A stretch of 64,000 nucleotides of DNA, taken from Halalkalibacter okhensis. Its GTDB lineage: Bacteria; Bacillota; Bacilli; Bacillales; Bacillaceae_D. Each line of letters starts with the position of its first letter. Position 1 is the stretch's first letter. The translations under genes and the position numbers were made by a program. The notes beneath the pieces are model-generated. The model had not been told where the DNA came from. It saw only the letters and a program-made list of their open reading frames with translations, and made no database searches. The stretch covers positions 124,001 through 188,000 of the forward strand of contig NZ_JRJU01000001.1 in assembly GCF_000787375.1 (NCBI RefSeq), given 5' to 3'. This document shows, piece by piece, positions 49,480 through 58,417 of the stretch.

Positions 49480-49691
49480 GTTGTAAACGCCTCACAATCG
49501 TATAAAAAAAATCATTGGCTCTAGTATACCATAAAAGGCACAGATCTTTTGTTTTACAACACCCTCAAATAAATTCCCTATATGTAATATATTTTTTCGT
49601 TTATTTATTCTAACTATAAGTATTCTCTTTTTCATGATTTCTGTCATGCTTGTTCACCTTTGTCCATAGATTGAATAGAGAGGTGATCGGA

Positions 49692-50630
49692 GTGATTAAA
49701 GAATTATTTTCGTTGTTGGCTGTATTTATTGCTTTATTCTTATTTGGAATGGTCGTAATGAGAGCAGGACTTTTTCAAATTGGAGAAGCTAAATTTAAAG
49801 ATGTTTTATATCGATTAACAAATTCAGCCTGGAAAGGGTTAGTGGTTGGTGCAATGGCCACGGCTGTACTTCAGAGTAGTTCAGCCATCATCATCATGAC
49901 GGTTGGCCTCGTGGCTACAGGGCTCCTTGCCTTTCGTCACTCAATTGGCATTATTTTAGGCGCAAATATTGGTACAACCATGACAACAGAATTACTTGCT
50001 CTTGATTTGGCCATGTTCATCGTACCTCTTTTGGTAATTGGCTTAGTCTCTTTAGTCATTCCCAACAAAAAAACATACTCTCTAGGATGTTTATCTTTTG
50101 GACTTGCTTGCATTTTTATTGCCATGGATGGTTTAGAAACGTTAGCTTATCCGTTAGCATCGATTCCTTCCATCCATTCTTTTTTTGATTTAACGAATGA
50201 ACATCAATTAGTTGGAATTGGGATTGGAACCGTTCTGACAGCAATTATTCAGTCAAGTACAGCGACAACAGCGATTGCAATGGGATTTATGGCAGATAAT
50301 GTCTTAAATCTCCCTGCTGGTATTGCTATCATGTTAGGCGCAAATATTGGTACATGTGTCACAGCCTATCTAGCTAGCATTGGTTCAGGACGTAGCGCGA
50401 AACTTGTTGCCTATGCCAATATTTGGTTAAATGTATTTGGTGTATTACTTTTTATCCCTTTGATCGGGTGGTTAAGTGCATTGGCAAGCAGTCTCACACC
50501 AGCACCCATGATGCAACTTGCGCATGCTAGCCTTATTTTTAATGTTATTTGCTCAATCATTTTGTTACCTTTTGTAACATACTTTTCAAGGTTTGTAGAA
50601 TGGTTACACCTTGAGAAGTCAAATGCTTAA
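49692..50630 (+). CDS. yqeW: Na/Pi cotransporter family protein YqeW
   Basis: 312 residues from GTG 49692 after GAGAGGTGATC. Eight to nine helices with duplicated motifs VLQSSSAIIIMTVGL...GANIGTTMT and IIQSSTATTAIAMGF...GANIGTCVT, the PF02690 repeats. Position after rpsU equals yqeW. Probably moves phosphate with sodium; direction not shown. Compare the partial paralogue at 1-716. Confidence 0.93.
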   Translation: MIKELFSLLAVFIALFLFGMVVMRAGLFQIGEAKFKDVLYRLTNSAWKGLVVGAMATAVLQSSSAIIIMTVGLVATGLLAFRHSIGIILGANIGTTMTTELLALDLAMFIVPLLVIGLVSLVIPNKKTYSLGCLSFGLACIFIAMDGLETLAYPLASIPSIHSFFDLTNEHQLVGIGIGTVLTAIIQSSTATTAIAMGFMADNVLNLPAGIAIMLGANIGTCVTAYLASIGSGRSAKLVAYANIWLNVFGVLLFIPLIGWLSALASSLTPAPMMQLAHASLIFNVICSIILLPFVTYFSRFVEWLHLEKSNA

Positions 50631-50633
50631 AGG

Positions 50634-50668
50634 GAAGGTACCTGCTAACATAGTCAACAGGTACCTTC
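50634..50668. terminator. Bidirectional terminator after yqeW
   Basis: 11-bp perfect stem GAAGGTACCTG/CAGGTACCTTC, 13-base loop, between convergent genes. Confidence 0.85.
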
Positions 50669-50674
50669 TGTCAT

Positions 50675-51322
50675 CTAGTTTTGGTAAGATTGTTGGCCAT
50701 AAGACTGACTAGCTTGTCCTTGACCTTGTTGGTTTTGCATTTGCTGTAGCTTTTGCATTTCTTGTTGTTGCTGCTGCTGGCTTTGAGTTTGCTGTTGCAA
50801 TTGTTGTTGAGATTGGTTGATTTGCTGAGCCATTTGATTCAATACATTAATGGATTGAATTGATTGACTTACATTCCCTAACATTTGTGTAGCTTGTTGG
50901 ATCGATTGTTGAAGGTCTTGGAATGTTTTCTGTTGTTGTTGTTGCGCTTGATTGCTAATTTGTTGTAATTGTTGTAATAACTGATTCGTTTGTTGTTGGT
51001 CTTGTCCTGTAGTAATCATTGAGTTAGCCTGCTGTTGAGTTGATTGAAGTTGGCTTAGTGTTGACTGCATCGTTTCTAAATGTCCTTTTAGCGGATCCAA
51101 CTCAAGTCCAATTTCCTCCTCAGCTTCCTCAGTTACATGCTCAATGATTTCTTTTGTGTCTTTTTCCATTGCAAACTCCTCCTTAAATGATTCAAAATCG
51201 TAATTTGTTGTCTCGGTTCGACCAACATATGCAGGCGCAGGTACTGGTTCAGGTTTTGCTCTAAAAAAGTAAGCCAGCGCACCTACTATAGCAACAAGAA
51301 CAAAAACAATGAAGAATAACAT
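50675..51322 (-). CDS. Gln-rich membrane-anchored protein
   Basis: 215 residues. One N-terminal membrane helix (1-20), an acidic stretch (about 40-75), and then about 140 residues dominated by Gln (over a third) with Leu, Ser, Asn and Met, probably a long coiled coil. I do not recognise a family. The ATG at 51322 is 16 bases from GGAGGTG; noncanonical ATT or ATC codons closer to that site are in frame, so the start is uncertain. Reading direction is opposed to yqeW. Confidence 0.7.
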   Translation of the reverse strand: MLFFIVFVLVAIVGALAYFFRAKPEPVPAPAYVGRTETTNYDFESFKEEFAMEKDTKEIIEHVTEEAEEEIGLELDPLKGHLETMQSTLSQLQSTQQQANSMITTGQDQQQTNQLLQQLQQISNQAQQQQQKTFQDLQQSIQQATQMLGNVSQSIQSINVLNQMAQQINQSQQQLQQQTQSQQQQQQEMQKLQQMQNQQGQGQASQSYGQQSYQN

Positions 51323-51460
51323 TCCATCGATGGTAATGCACCTCCAATAACTCGCACGATGCCCAAAACGGATTGTTCAGGACAAAAGTTATTATGGACC
51401 AGATTACTTACGGTTATTTAAAAAGGGTTGTTCCAAAATTAGGAGGTAATAAGAAAACAT

Positions 51461-51492
51461 AAAAAAAGAGCGCACTGAAAATCCCAGTGCAC
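51461..51492 (-). terminator. Terminator of the acyl-CoA operon
   Basis: GCACTG/CAGTGC stem (51472-51477, 51485-51490), 7-base loop, followed on the minus strand by CTCTTTTTTT. It lies about 90 bases past the acyl-CoA dehydrogenase stop. Confidence 0.75.
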
Positions 51493-51583
51493 CCGCAACA
51501 GTCTAGTAAAATATGGAAAAATGGGTAAAGCCGTTTATTTATTACTTGGTACAGGAAATGTCTTAAAGAGGATCTCTTCTTTT

Positions 51584-53254
51584 TTAAACTAGGTGATCGG
51601 ATTGAGTATGATTCAATAATTCATCAAAATGTCTTAACACAGCCGGAACTGGATTAAACCCCTCATTTCCCCACATTTGTTCTAGGAAAATGTCTGCGAT
51701 CTTCCACTTTCGTACCGGGTCCATCATTGCATCTTCAAGAGCCACAACGGATAAATAAATATCTGCCATTAAATTAGCTATTTTTTTAGCATGAAATGTT
51801 TGTAAGTCACTTGTCGTACCTTTGACTGCTTTAGATAGCTCTGATAACTCCACAATAATTTTTTTTAACTTGTTTATATGCCTTTGGAAATGAGAAGGTA
51901 GTTGATGTAATAAATCATTCATCTCATCAATAAACAATTCATCAACTTGAAACTTTTCTATTAAACGGAGAACCTCTAATGCTAGAATGTTTTCTGTCCC
52001 TTCCCACACGGTTAATACTTGCGCATCTCTTAATAATCTTGGTGTAACAAAATCCTCGATGTACCCATTTCCTCCATGTAACTCAATGGCTTCATGAGAG
52101 AATGCAATGGCTTCTTCTGCGGTACGCATTTTTATTAATGCAATGTACAACCGATTAAGGGCCTCCTCTCTCATTGACCCTTGTTTGTCTTTTTTTATAA
52201 GGCTTTCAAATCCTTCGATGGTTTTAAAACAAGCACTCGTTTCGACTTCTTGCCTTGCAAGTAAGTCCATTAAAGTTTCTCTAACCATAGGATATTCTGA
52301 TAGTTGTCTACCAAAAGCTTTTCGATCATGTGTATAGTTAACAGCCTCATCATAGGCTCTCCTCATAATTCCAACGGAAGCAATAGCATTGCACACTCTA
52401 GACAAATTTAGTGCCTCCATCATATAGTAAAATCCTTTCTCAGCCTCTCCAATAAGAAAAGCAGTAGCTCCTTCAAATACGACTTCTCCTGAAGGAACAG
52501 CACGAACACCTAGCTTATCTTTAAGCCTCCTAACTTGTATATCGTTTTTGCTTCCATCATCTTTTTGCCATGGAACTAAAAATAGACTTAACCCTTTAGT
52601 TCCCTTTTCTGCTCCTTCTAGTCGAGCAAGTACAGCCGCTACCCCGCACATACCTACATTTGAAGCAAAATATTTTTCACCATAGATTCGGTAATATTCC
52701 CCTTCTTTTTTAGCCATCACTTCGTTGGCCCCTACATCAGATCCGCCTTGCCTCTCAGTTAAAAATGTAGCTCCTTCATAGAGCTCGACGTCTCCGGTAG
52801 AAAGAAGGTGAGGAAGATAACGTTCCTTAAGTTTCTCATTTGCGTACTTTTCAACTAAGTATGCTGTAGCCATTGTCAAGGTGACAGGACAATAAAACCC
52901 TGGTTCCACTTGTGAAAGCAAATAGCCTTGAGCATATGAAAAGTGATAACTACCTCGTTGATTTAATTCCGGTATGTTTTTATGGAGATACCCAACAATA
53001 CCCGTATTGTATGTTTCTTTTATCGTTTGCCGATACCCTTCATTTACCCAAACCTCGGAAATGTCATTTCCAAATTTGTCATATTTGATTAATTTTGGTT
53101 GCCCTTCTCGATCGGTATGCTTAGCTCGTTCATCAATCTGTTTGCACATAGCTCTAAACTTAGGTAATTCTTTTTTTACGTATGGTAATAATTCATTACG
53201 AACATAGCGGTTTACGATAAAATTTAAATTCTCATCTATTGTAAGCGTATTCAT
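51584..53254 (-). CDS. Acyl-CoA dehydrogenase, AidB-like subfamily
   Basis: 556 residues, FAD-dependent. Motifs FLTERQGGSDVGANEV (about 165-180), the R-rich helix CNAIASVGIMRRAYDEA (about 288-304), LHGGNGYIED and VWEGTENI with E418/E421 near the FAD ring. The long form and GGSDV loop are like AidB-type enzymes rather than short-chain dehydrogenases. In an operon with an acyl-CoA synthetase it most likely oxidises the resulting acyl-CoA. Four-base overlap with the upstream gene. Confidence 0.92.
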   Translation of the reverse strand: MNTLTIDENLNFIVNRYVRNELLPYVKKELPKFRAMCKQIDERAKHTDREGQPKLIKYDKFGNDISEVWVNEGYRQTIKETYNTGIVGYLHKNIPELNQRGSYHFSYAQGYLLSQVEPGFYCPVTLTMATAYLVEKYANEKLKERYLPHLLSTGDVELYEGATFLTERQGGSDVGANEVMAKKEGEYYRIYGEKYFASNVGMCGVAAVLARLEGAEKGTKGLSLFLVPWQKDDGSKNDIQVRRLKDKLGVRAVPSGEVVFEGATAFLIGEAEKGFYYMMEALNLSRVCNAIASVGIMRRAYDEAVNYTHDRKAFGRQLSEYPMVRETLMDLLARQEVETSACFKTIEGFESLIKKDKQGSMREEALNRLYIALIKMRTAEEAIAFSHEAIELHGGNGYIEDFVTPRLLRDAQVLTVWEGTENILALEVLRLIEKFQVDELFIDEMNDLLHQLPSHFQRHINKLKKIIVELSELSKAVKGTTSDLQTFHAKKIANLMADIYLSVVALEDAMMDPVRKWKIADIFLEQMWGNEGFNPVPAVLRHFDELLNHTQSDHLV

Positions 53255-54771
53255 TTCAATGCACCCTCCTTCCCCCTCAAGACTTGCTTAAGAATCTTAC
53301 CTGTCGGATTACGCGGCAAGTCATCAACGCATTCAACGATATGTGGAATTTTATACTTCGCTATCCGCCCTTCTAAAAACGTTTGACAAATTTCTAGAGG
53401 GTTTTCTATAGGATCATTTGTTACAATATATGCCTTTATACTTTCTCCCCATTTTGAGTGAGGAACTCCAATTACTGCTACATCCGTAATGGCCGAATAT
53501 TCCTTTAAAGCATCCTCAATTTCTTTTGGATATACATTAATTCCACCACATATAATCATATCTTTCTTTCGATCGACAATCCAAATGTATCCATCTTCAT
53601 CTTCTCTTGCCATATCCCCCGTCAACAACCAACCGTTACAAACTGTTTCTTTTGTTTTTATATCATCTTTATAATAACCAACCATATTCCCTTCTCCAAA
53701 TAAAGCAATTTCGCCAATTTCTCCTTGATCCACTCGATCTCCATTTTCATTAATAATTGCTAATTCCGTATTTAAAGCTGCACGTCTACCAATGCTTCCA
53801 GCTTTTGCGTCGTGTTCACTTGGACATAATAACGTACCACTTGGTCCCGCCTCTGTTAAACCATAGACACACATTAACTGGTTCGTTCTAAATGAGTTTC
53901 GGATATATGTGATTTCATTTTTAGAAAGAGGAGCTCCTCCATAAATCCACCACTTCATTGAGGACAGATCAGTACTTTTCAATTTAGGATGGCTCGCAGT
54001 CAATAAATAAGCAACTGGTGCGCCAAAGAAATGCGTTGGTTTCTGTTGTTCCACCAATTCCAGCAGTGCTTCTGGGGTAAAACTTGGATGAAGAATATGA
54101 GTTGCTCCAACATATGTCCCCGCTACAAAGAATAAGTGAAGAGGGGCGGAGTGCGATAAGGGCATGATATGAAGCATTCTTGATTCTGACTTCATTTCTG
54201 TTTCAACAGCCATCATAGTCGCTACGCTTAAAATATTTCGGTAGCTAAAAAGCACTCCTTTGGGCTTGCCTGTCGTTCCCGATGTGTAGAGGATGGTTGC
54301 TAGTTCATCTTCTTTTAAGTCACAATGTATCACGTCTGAAGAACCATAAGTGAGAAGATCTTCAAAAGAATCCCAATGACCAAAACGATCTCCTGTTTTT
54401 ATCCAATGAAGTTGGAACTTAGAGGATAAATCTTTACATGTTTCAAACAACATCTCATGTCCAATAAAAGCCTTAGCCTCACTATGCTCGATAATATACG
54501 ATAACTCATGAGGTGTCAGCCGAGCATTAACAGGAACCGTAATAGCACCTAGGCGAAGAACAGCAAAATAACTAATTGCAAACTCTGGTACATTCGGAAA
54601 AAAAAGAATGACTTTATCCCCTTTTGTAATCCCTCGATCACGTAGAGATGAAGCAAGTTTGGTTACTCTTTCGTCTAAGGTACGATAACTCATTTCCTCT
54701 CCTAAATAAAGTAAAGCGGTATGATCAGAATACTTTCTGGCATTTCTCGCTAATAATTCAGATACGTTCAT
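53251..54771 (-). CDS. Acyl-CoA synthetase (AMP-forming)
   Basis: 506 residues, ANL superfamily. P-loop ILYTSGTTGKPKGV near 160, GLTEAGPSGTL near 305, GWLLTGDMAREDEDGYIWIVDRKKD near 390, and the late Lys in PRNPTGKILKQVLR. Activates a carboxylic acid with ATP and CoA. Starts in the MerR stop, so a three-gene transcription unit with regulator and dehydrogenase is evident. Substrate may be a branched or medium-chain acid. Confidence 0.93.
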   Translation of the reverse strand: MNVSELLARNARKYSDHTALLYLGEEMSYRTLDERVTKLASSLRDRGITKGDKVILFFPNVPEFAISYFAVLRLGAITVPVNARLTPHELSYIIEHSEAKAFIGHEMLFETCKDLSSKFQLHWIKTGDRFGHWDSFEDLLTYGSSDVIHCDLKEDELATILYTSGTTGKPKGVLFSYRNILSVATMMAVETEMKSESRMLHIMPLSHSAPLHLFFVAGTYVGATHILHPSFTPEALLELVEQQKPTHFFGAPVAYLLTASHPKLKSTDLSSMKWWIYGGAPLSKNEITYIRNSFRTNQLMCVYGLTEAGPSGTLLCPSEHDAKAGSIGRRAALNTELAIINENGDRVDQGEIGEIALFGEGNMVGYYKDDIKTKETVCNGWLLTGDMAREDEDGYIWIVDRKKDMIICGGINVYPKEIEDALKEYSAITDVAVIGVPHSKWGESIKAYIVTNDPIENPLEICQTFLEGRIAKYKIPHIVECVDDLPRNPTGKILKQVLRGKEGALK

Positions 54772-55151
54772 TCGTTCCCCTCCATTTTGTGTAAACGTTG
54801 TCTAAAATCATTTTGATACTCCACTAACTCATCTCTAAGTGCAGTCATCTCCTCAATTTGCTCTGTTAGCATACGAATCTTGTTTTCCCCATACGCTATG
54901 GTTCTTTCTAATTGTTTCTTTCCTGTTCGATCTAGGTCAAACAAGGTAATCATTTCTTCAATCTCATCTAAAGAAAAGCCAAATCTTTTACCTCGAAGAA
55001 TTAACTGCATGCGAATTCGATCCTTTTTATGATAGATTCTTTGACCCGTTAATGTCCTTTCTGGTTTGATCAACCCCTTTTCTTCGTAATACCGGATTGT
55101 TCTAGTACTAATATCAAACTCTTTTGCAAGATCCGAAATAGAAAATGTCAC
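54768..55151 (-). CDS. MerR-family regulator, LiuR-like
   Basis: 127 residues. N-terminal MerR DNA-binding domain ISDLAKEFDISTRTIRYYEEKGLI then LILRGKRFGFSLDEIEEMI, and a dimerisation coiled coil (about 75-118). No cysteine, so not a classical metal sensor. The sequence and the palindrome TTACGTTAACGTAA in its own promoter resemble LiuR, the regulator of branched-chain amino-acid and acyl-CoA degradation. It leads the operon and is probably autoregulated. Confidence 0.85.
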   Translation of the reverse strand: MTFSISDLAKEFDISTRTIRYYEEKGLIKPERTLTGQRIYHKKDRIRMQLILRGKRFGFSLDEIEEMITLFDLDRTGKKQLERTIAYGENKIRMLTEQIEEMTALRDELVEYQNDFRQRLHKMEGNE

Positions 55152-55185
55152 TTTTGTTAACTCCCCGTTGTCTGAATTTTCTTTT

Positions 55186-55214
55186 ACTATACATTACGTT
55201 AACGTAAACGTCAA
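55186..55214 (-). promoter_or_regulatory. Promoter with LiuR-like operator in the spacer
   Basis: Minus strand: TTGACG (55214-55209), 17-base spacer, TATAGT (55191-55186). The 14-bp perfect palindrome TTACGTTAACGTAA (55194-55207) fills the spacer. A second half-site ATTACGTTGA lies at about 55233. Confidence 0.85.
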
Positions 55215-55306
55215 TTATTTTCTTCGGTTAATTATTACGTTGAAATCTTAAAAGAATGAACTGATTGCAAACAGGGAAAAGTACGAGTATACCAAGGAGG
55301 GTGATT

Positions 55307-55663
55307 ATGACTCAACATTTAGATGAATTATCAGAGTGGTTCGAGTCTCATAAAGGAGAGACATTGCTTATTCGTAAAAATGAATTATCTACTGGGTTAC
55401 AACAGATCTTTGATATTGATCAAGTCACCTTACAGCTTGATCGTATTTCTGTTGTTAATAACGATTCCAATATTGACGATTATATTCCCAGTCAAGAACT
55501 CATTCTGCATGGGGAAGGAAATATTAAAAGTGCAGAAGGTATGAAAAACTTACCACAAAACGCCTATGAAATTCCTCTTTTTGGAAGAGTGGTTACTTCA
55601 AAAGAAAATCAAGGTTTAAAACTTGAAACGGAAAAAGCAATTTATGAAATATACCCACATTAA
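55307..55663 (+). CDS. Unknown small soluble protein
   Basis: 118 residues from the ATG at 55307, after AAGGAGGGTG. Acidic, no membrane helix or signal peptide. Contains HLDELSEWFESHKGETLLIRKNEL and a beta-rich remainder with IPSQELILHGEG. I do not recognise a family. Its upstream region shares the divergent space with the MerR promoter, so it could belong to the same regulation. Confidence 0.75.
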   Translation: MTQHLDELSEWFESHKGETLLIRKNELSTGLQQIFDIDQVTLQLDRISVVNNDSNIDDYIPSQELILHGEGNIKSAEGMKNLPQNAYEIPLFGRVVTSKENQGLKLETEKAIYEIYPH

Positions 55664-55695
55664 AAACTAAATATAACTCTTCTGTTTATTGCTTC

Positions 55696-55739
55696 GGGGT
55701 GTCCAAAAAGGTCAAAAAACTGACTCTTTTGAACACCCC
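55696..55739. terminator. Bidirectional terminator between convergent genes
   Basis: 19-bp stem with two mismatches, GGGGTGTCC...GAACACCCC, around a 6-base loop. Same hairpin family as at 1723, 14991 and 23697. Confidence 0.85.
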
Positions 55740-55756
55740 AAAATTCATAAAACAAC

Positions 55757-56968
55757 CTACATTTCAGGCATACCCTTAAGCTGCCTAATCATCATTTCTA
55801 CATTCATCGCTCCTATATGGATATGTGTGATCATGCCGCTTTTGTCGATAAATAACGAGGTGGGTCTAGGACCAATTTGGTAAAGGGCATACGTTTCACC
55901 TGCTTCATCTAAGAGGATGGGAAAACTTAAACCAAGATCATCAACAAATTGTTTAACCTGTTCACTCGAACCTTCCGTGTTTGTTCCGTTTATCGCAAGA
56001 ACAACGACATCATGATTTTTATAAAATCTCTGCATGTCAGGCATCTCTGCTCTACAAGGAGGACACCATGTTGCCCAAAAGTTAATCATAATGCGCTGAC
56101 CTGAAAAATCAGAAAGTGCTACCTCCTCTCCCTCTACCGTTTGTAAAGTAAAATTAGGGGCCATTTGCCCTACGGCAACCCTGGAGGAATGTTGACTGTC
56201 CCCAGAAATTTTTGTTGCAGTGAAGGAGTTGAATGAACCCCATCCAACTATGCAGATGAGAACTAATAGAATGAACAAACTCTTTTTTGTTTTCTTTGTG
56301 TTATGCTGTTCATTTACTATAATCTTCTTCTTTGTTCCAACTAACCCTGCTGCAACTATTAGGAAATAAAACCAGCTTGGAACGACCGCATTAAACATAC
56401 GAACTTCAAAGATAAGAGAGAGGAAACCAACCATCATTCCATATAAAACAGTCAGTCTAATAGTAATGAAATGAATACGGACATTTTTTTGCTGTTGTAC
56501 AACGAAAAATATCATTAAGAAAAGGTTCAAGATTAGTTGATAAAAGCTAACAGGATGTCCGTCTGAACGGAAAGGGTTAAATGAAAAATACATCGTTTCC
56601 AACACAAGATAACTAATCATGATATGAAGAAAAATAGCCATGTTATGTACACCTTTTTTTCTCGTTACCCATATAACATAGAGAAACAGCACTCCACACG
56701 CTATCATCCATTCCGTTGAACCACTTGGCATTGCTAATACTGCGACAGGATCACGTAGAGTAATCATTGGATACACAAGAAATGAAGAGAAGGAAAAAGC
56801 AATAAAAAAATAAAGAAGACTATTCCAATACACGTCCCTTAATTCCTTGGAGCTTTGTTGATTACTTATAACATGTTTGGATAAAAATAATCCGACTACA
56901 AAAAGGATCGCTAACACAAGCCAAGCTTGTTTAATGATAAACGGACCCACTGTCCAAATCCCTTCCAT
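55757..56968 (-). CDS. Polytopic membrane protein fused to a TlpA/ResA-type thioredoxin
   Basis: 403 residues from the ATG at 56968 (CAGGTGA upstream). About seven membrane helices (10-250) precede an extracytoplasmic thioredoxin domain (about 265-400: VGQMAPNFTLQTVEGEEVALSDFSGQ) with the active site WCPPC, C302 and C305, and the cis-Pro loop GPRPTSLFID. Domain order suggests a reductant-handling membrane module like CcdA/DsbD or a prolipoprotein-transferase-like fold; I could not settle which. Likely acts in extracytoplasmic thiol chemistry such as cytochrome c maturation. Confidence 0.85.
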   Translation of the reverse strand: MEGIWTVGPFIIKQAWLVLAILFVVGLFLSKHVISNQQSSKELRDVYWNSLLYFFIAFSFSSFLVYPMITLRDPVAVLAMPSGSTEWMIACGVLFLYVIWVTRKKGVHNMAIFLHIMISYLVLETMYFSFNPFRSDGHPVSFYQLILNLFLMIFFVVQQQKNVRIHFITIRLTVLYGMMVGFLSLIFEVRMFNAVVPSWFYFLIVAAGLVGTKKKIIVNEQHNTKKTKKSLFILLVLICIVGWGSFNSFTATKISGDSQHSSRVAVGQMAPNFTLQTVEGEEVALSDFSGQRIMINFWATWCPPCRAEMPDMQRFYKNHDVVVLAINGTNTEGSSEQVKQFVDDLGLSFPILLDEAGETYALYQIGPRPTSLFIDKSGMITHIHIGAMNVEMMIRQLKGMPEM

Positions 56969-57128
56969 CCATTTCACCTGCCTTCTGCAATTAGAATCTA
57001 TCATTTTCTATTAGATGTCAAAAAATTTGTCCGTAGATAAGCCAGAGTGAGTATGTATGTGCGCAAAAAGAGGATGGTTTTAAGCTACCTTGAAGTGAGT
57101 ACCATATGAGCATTGAGTTCTCATGCAT
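56969..57128. other. Intergenic DNA before the repeat array
   Basis: No gene seen. Presumably holds the promoter of the thioredoxin fusion gene. Confidence 0.5.
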
Positions 57129-57492
57129 TGACTCCCGTTCTTCCGCCCTTTTGCTTTTTTCGGGATTCATAACTCCTCTTTAACTCCCGTTCTTCCGTCC
57201 CTTTGCTTTTTTCGGGAGTCATCACTCCTCTTTGACTCCCGTTCTTCCGCCCTTTTGCTTTTTTCGGGAGTCATCCGTTCTCTTTGACTCCCGTTCTTCC
57301 GTCCCTTCGCTTTTTTCGGGATTCACCCTTCATCTTTGACTCCCGTTATCCCGCTCCTTCGCTTTTTTTCGGATTCATCACTCCTCTTTGACTCCCGTTC
57401 TCCCGCTCCTTCGCTTTTTTTCGGAGTCATCACTCCTCTTTGACTCCCGTTCTTCCGTCCCTTCGCTTTTTTCGGGATTCATCCTTCCTCTT
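57129..57492. repeat. Seven tandem 52-bp hairpin repeats
   Basis: Unit starts at 57129, 57181, 57233, 57285, 57337, 57389 and 57441 are each exactly 52 bases apart; a degenerate eighth begins at 57493. Each unit reads TGACTCCCG, about 23 bases with a TTTTTT run, then CGGGAGTCA or a near variant, then a 13-base link around CATCACTCCTCTT. Thus every unit can fold into a 9-bp hairpin. Links are as conserved as arms, unlike CRISPR spacers. Confidence 0.95.
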
Positions 57493-57536
57493 TGACTCCT
57501 CATCCTCTCTCATTACATCTACTAATAACATACAAA

Positions 57537-57575
57537 AAAGGCATATCCTCACCTTCTAGTGAAAATACACCTTTT
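57537..57575 (-). terminator. deoC terminator
   Basis: About 17 bp of pairing with several wobbles, AAAAGGTGTATTTTCAC with GTGAGGATATGCCTTTT on the minus strand, ending in a T run. Confidence 0.75.
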
Positions 57576-57601
57576 ACAAAAACGCTAATCAGAGCGAAAA
57601 T

Positions 57602-58276
57602 TTAATAATCGGTATTGGCTTGCTCTCCATTGACAATAGATACACCAGCACTAGCACCAATACGCGTTGCTCCTGCTTCAACCATTGCTTTTGCACCAGC
57701 AAGATCACGAACACCGCCTGAGGCTTTAACACCAATGTCAGGTCCAACCGTTTTTCTCATTAAGGCAATATCTTCAATTGTTGCCCCACCTGTAGAAAAG
57801 CCAGTAGAAGTTTTTACATAATCTGTTCCAGCTTTTACAGCTAACTCACATGCACGTACTTTCTCTTCTTCCGTTAACAGGCTCGTTTCAATGATAACTT
57901 TCGTTAGCGCTTTCCCTTTAGCAGCCTCTACGACCGCACGGATGTCTCTTTCAACAAGTTCATCATTCTTATCCTTCAGTGCAGCAATATTAATAACCAT
58001 ATCTACTTCTGTTGCTCCGTTTTCAATGGCATTTGCTGTTTCAAACGCTTTTACTTCAGGTGTTGATGCTCCAAGCGGGAAGCCAATAACTGTACATACC
58101 TTTACTGCTTCAGCTTCGCTTAATAGCTCTGCTGAGAGCTTCACCCATGTAGGGTTCACGCAAACAGAGGCAAACTGGTATTCTTTTGCTTCCTTACATA
58201 ACGTTTCAACTTGTTCTTTTGTCGTATCTGGCTTAAGTGCCGTATGATCAATTAGATTTGCAATCGACTTACTCAA
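57602..58276 (-). CDS. deoC: Deoxyribose-phosphate aldolase
   Basis: 224 residues. TIM barrel with DHTALKP at the start, Schiff-base Lys in [11 protein letters not shown] near 153, and VKASGGVRD with the second Lys near 183. Splits 2-deoxyribose-5-phosphate to glyceraldehyde-3-phosphate and acetaldehyde. Position after yqeW matches dra/deoC of B. subtilis, with a long insertion between. Confidence 0.97.
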   Translation of the reverse strand: MSKSIANLIDHTALKPDTTKEQVETLCKEAKEYQFASVCVNPTWVKLSAELLSEAEAVKVCTVIGFPLGASTPEVKAFETANAIENGATEVDMVINIAALKDKNDELVERDIRAVVEAAKGKALTKVIIETSLLTEEEKVRACELAVKAGTDYVKTSTGFSTGGATIEDIALMRKTVGPDIGVKASGGVRDLAGAKAMVEAGATRIGASAGVSIVNGEQANTDY

Positions 58277-58335
58277 TTGTCAACATCCTCTCTTTATGTA
58301 CTTTTTTATCCTTCATTAGCCTAGCATAGAATCTG

Positions 58336-58409
58336 GTGAGTGACGAGAAAAATTGTTTGAATTTGCTTGGTTATTTATTAGTCTCTCTTTTCCTCGCCAT
58401 TTCACTCAC
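58336..58409 (-). terminator. Possible terminator of the luxC/ABC operon
   Basis: GTGAGTGA...CGAG...AAAA pairs with TTTT...CTCG...TCACTCAC across about 74 bases. It lies past the stop of the SDR gene. No T run, so efficacy is unclear. Confidence 0.45.
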
Positions 58410-58417
58410 TTAATTAA

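Noticed and set aside
57129-57492. CRISPR-like periodic array
   Set aside because: The segment between arms is as conserved as the arms, no unique spacers exist, and no cas genes are present.
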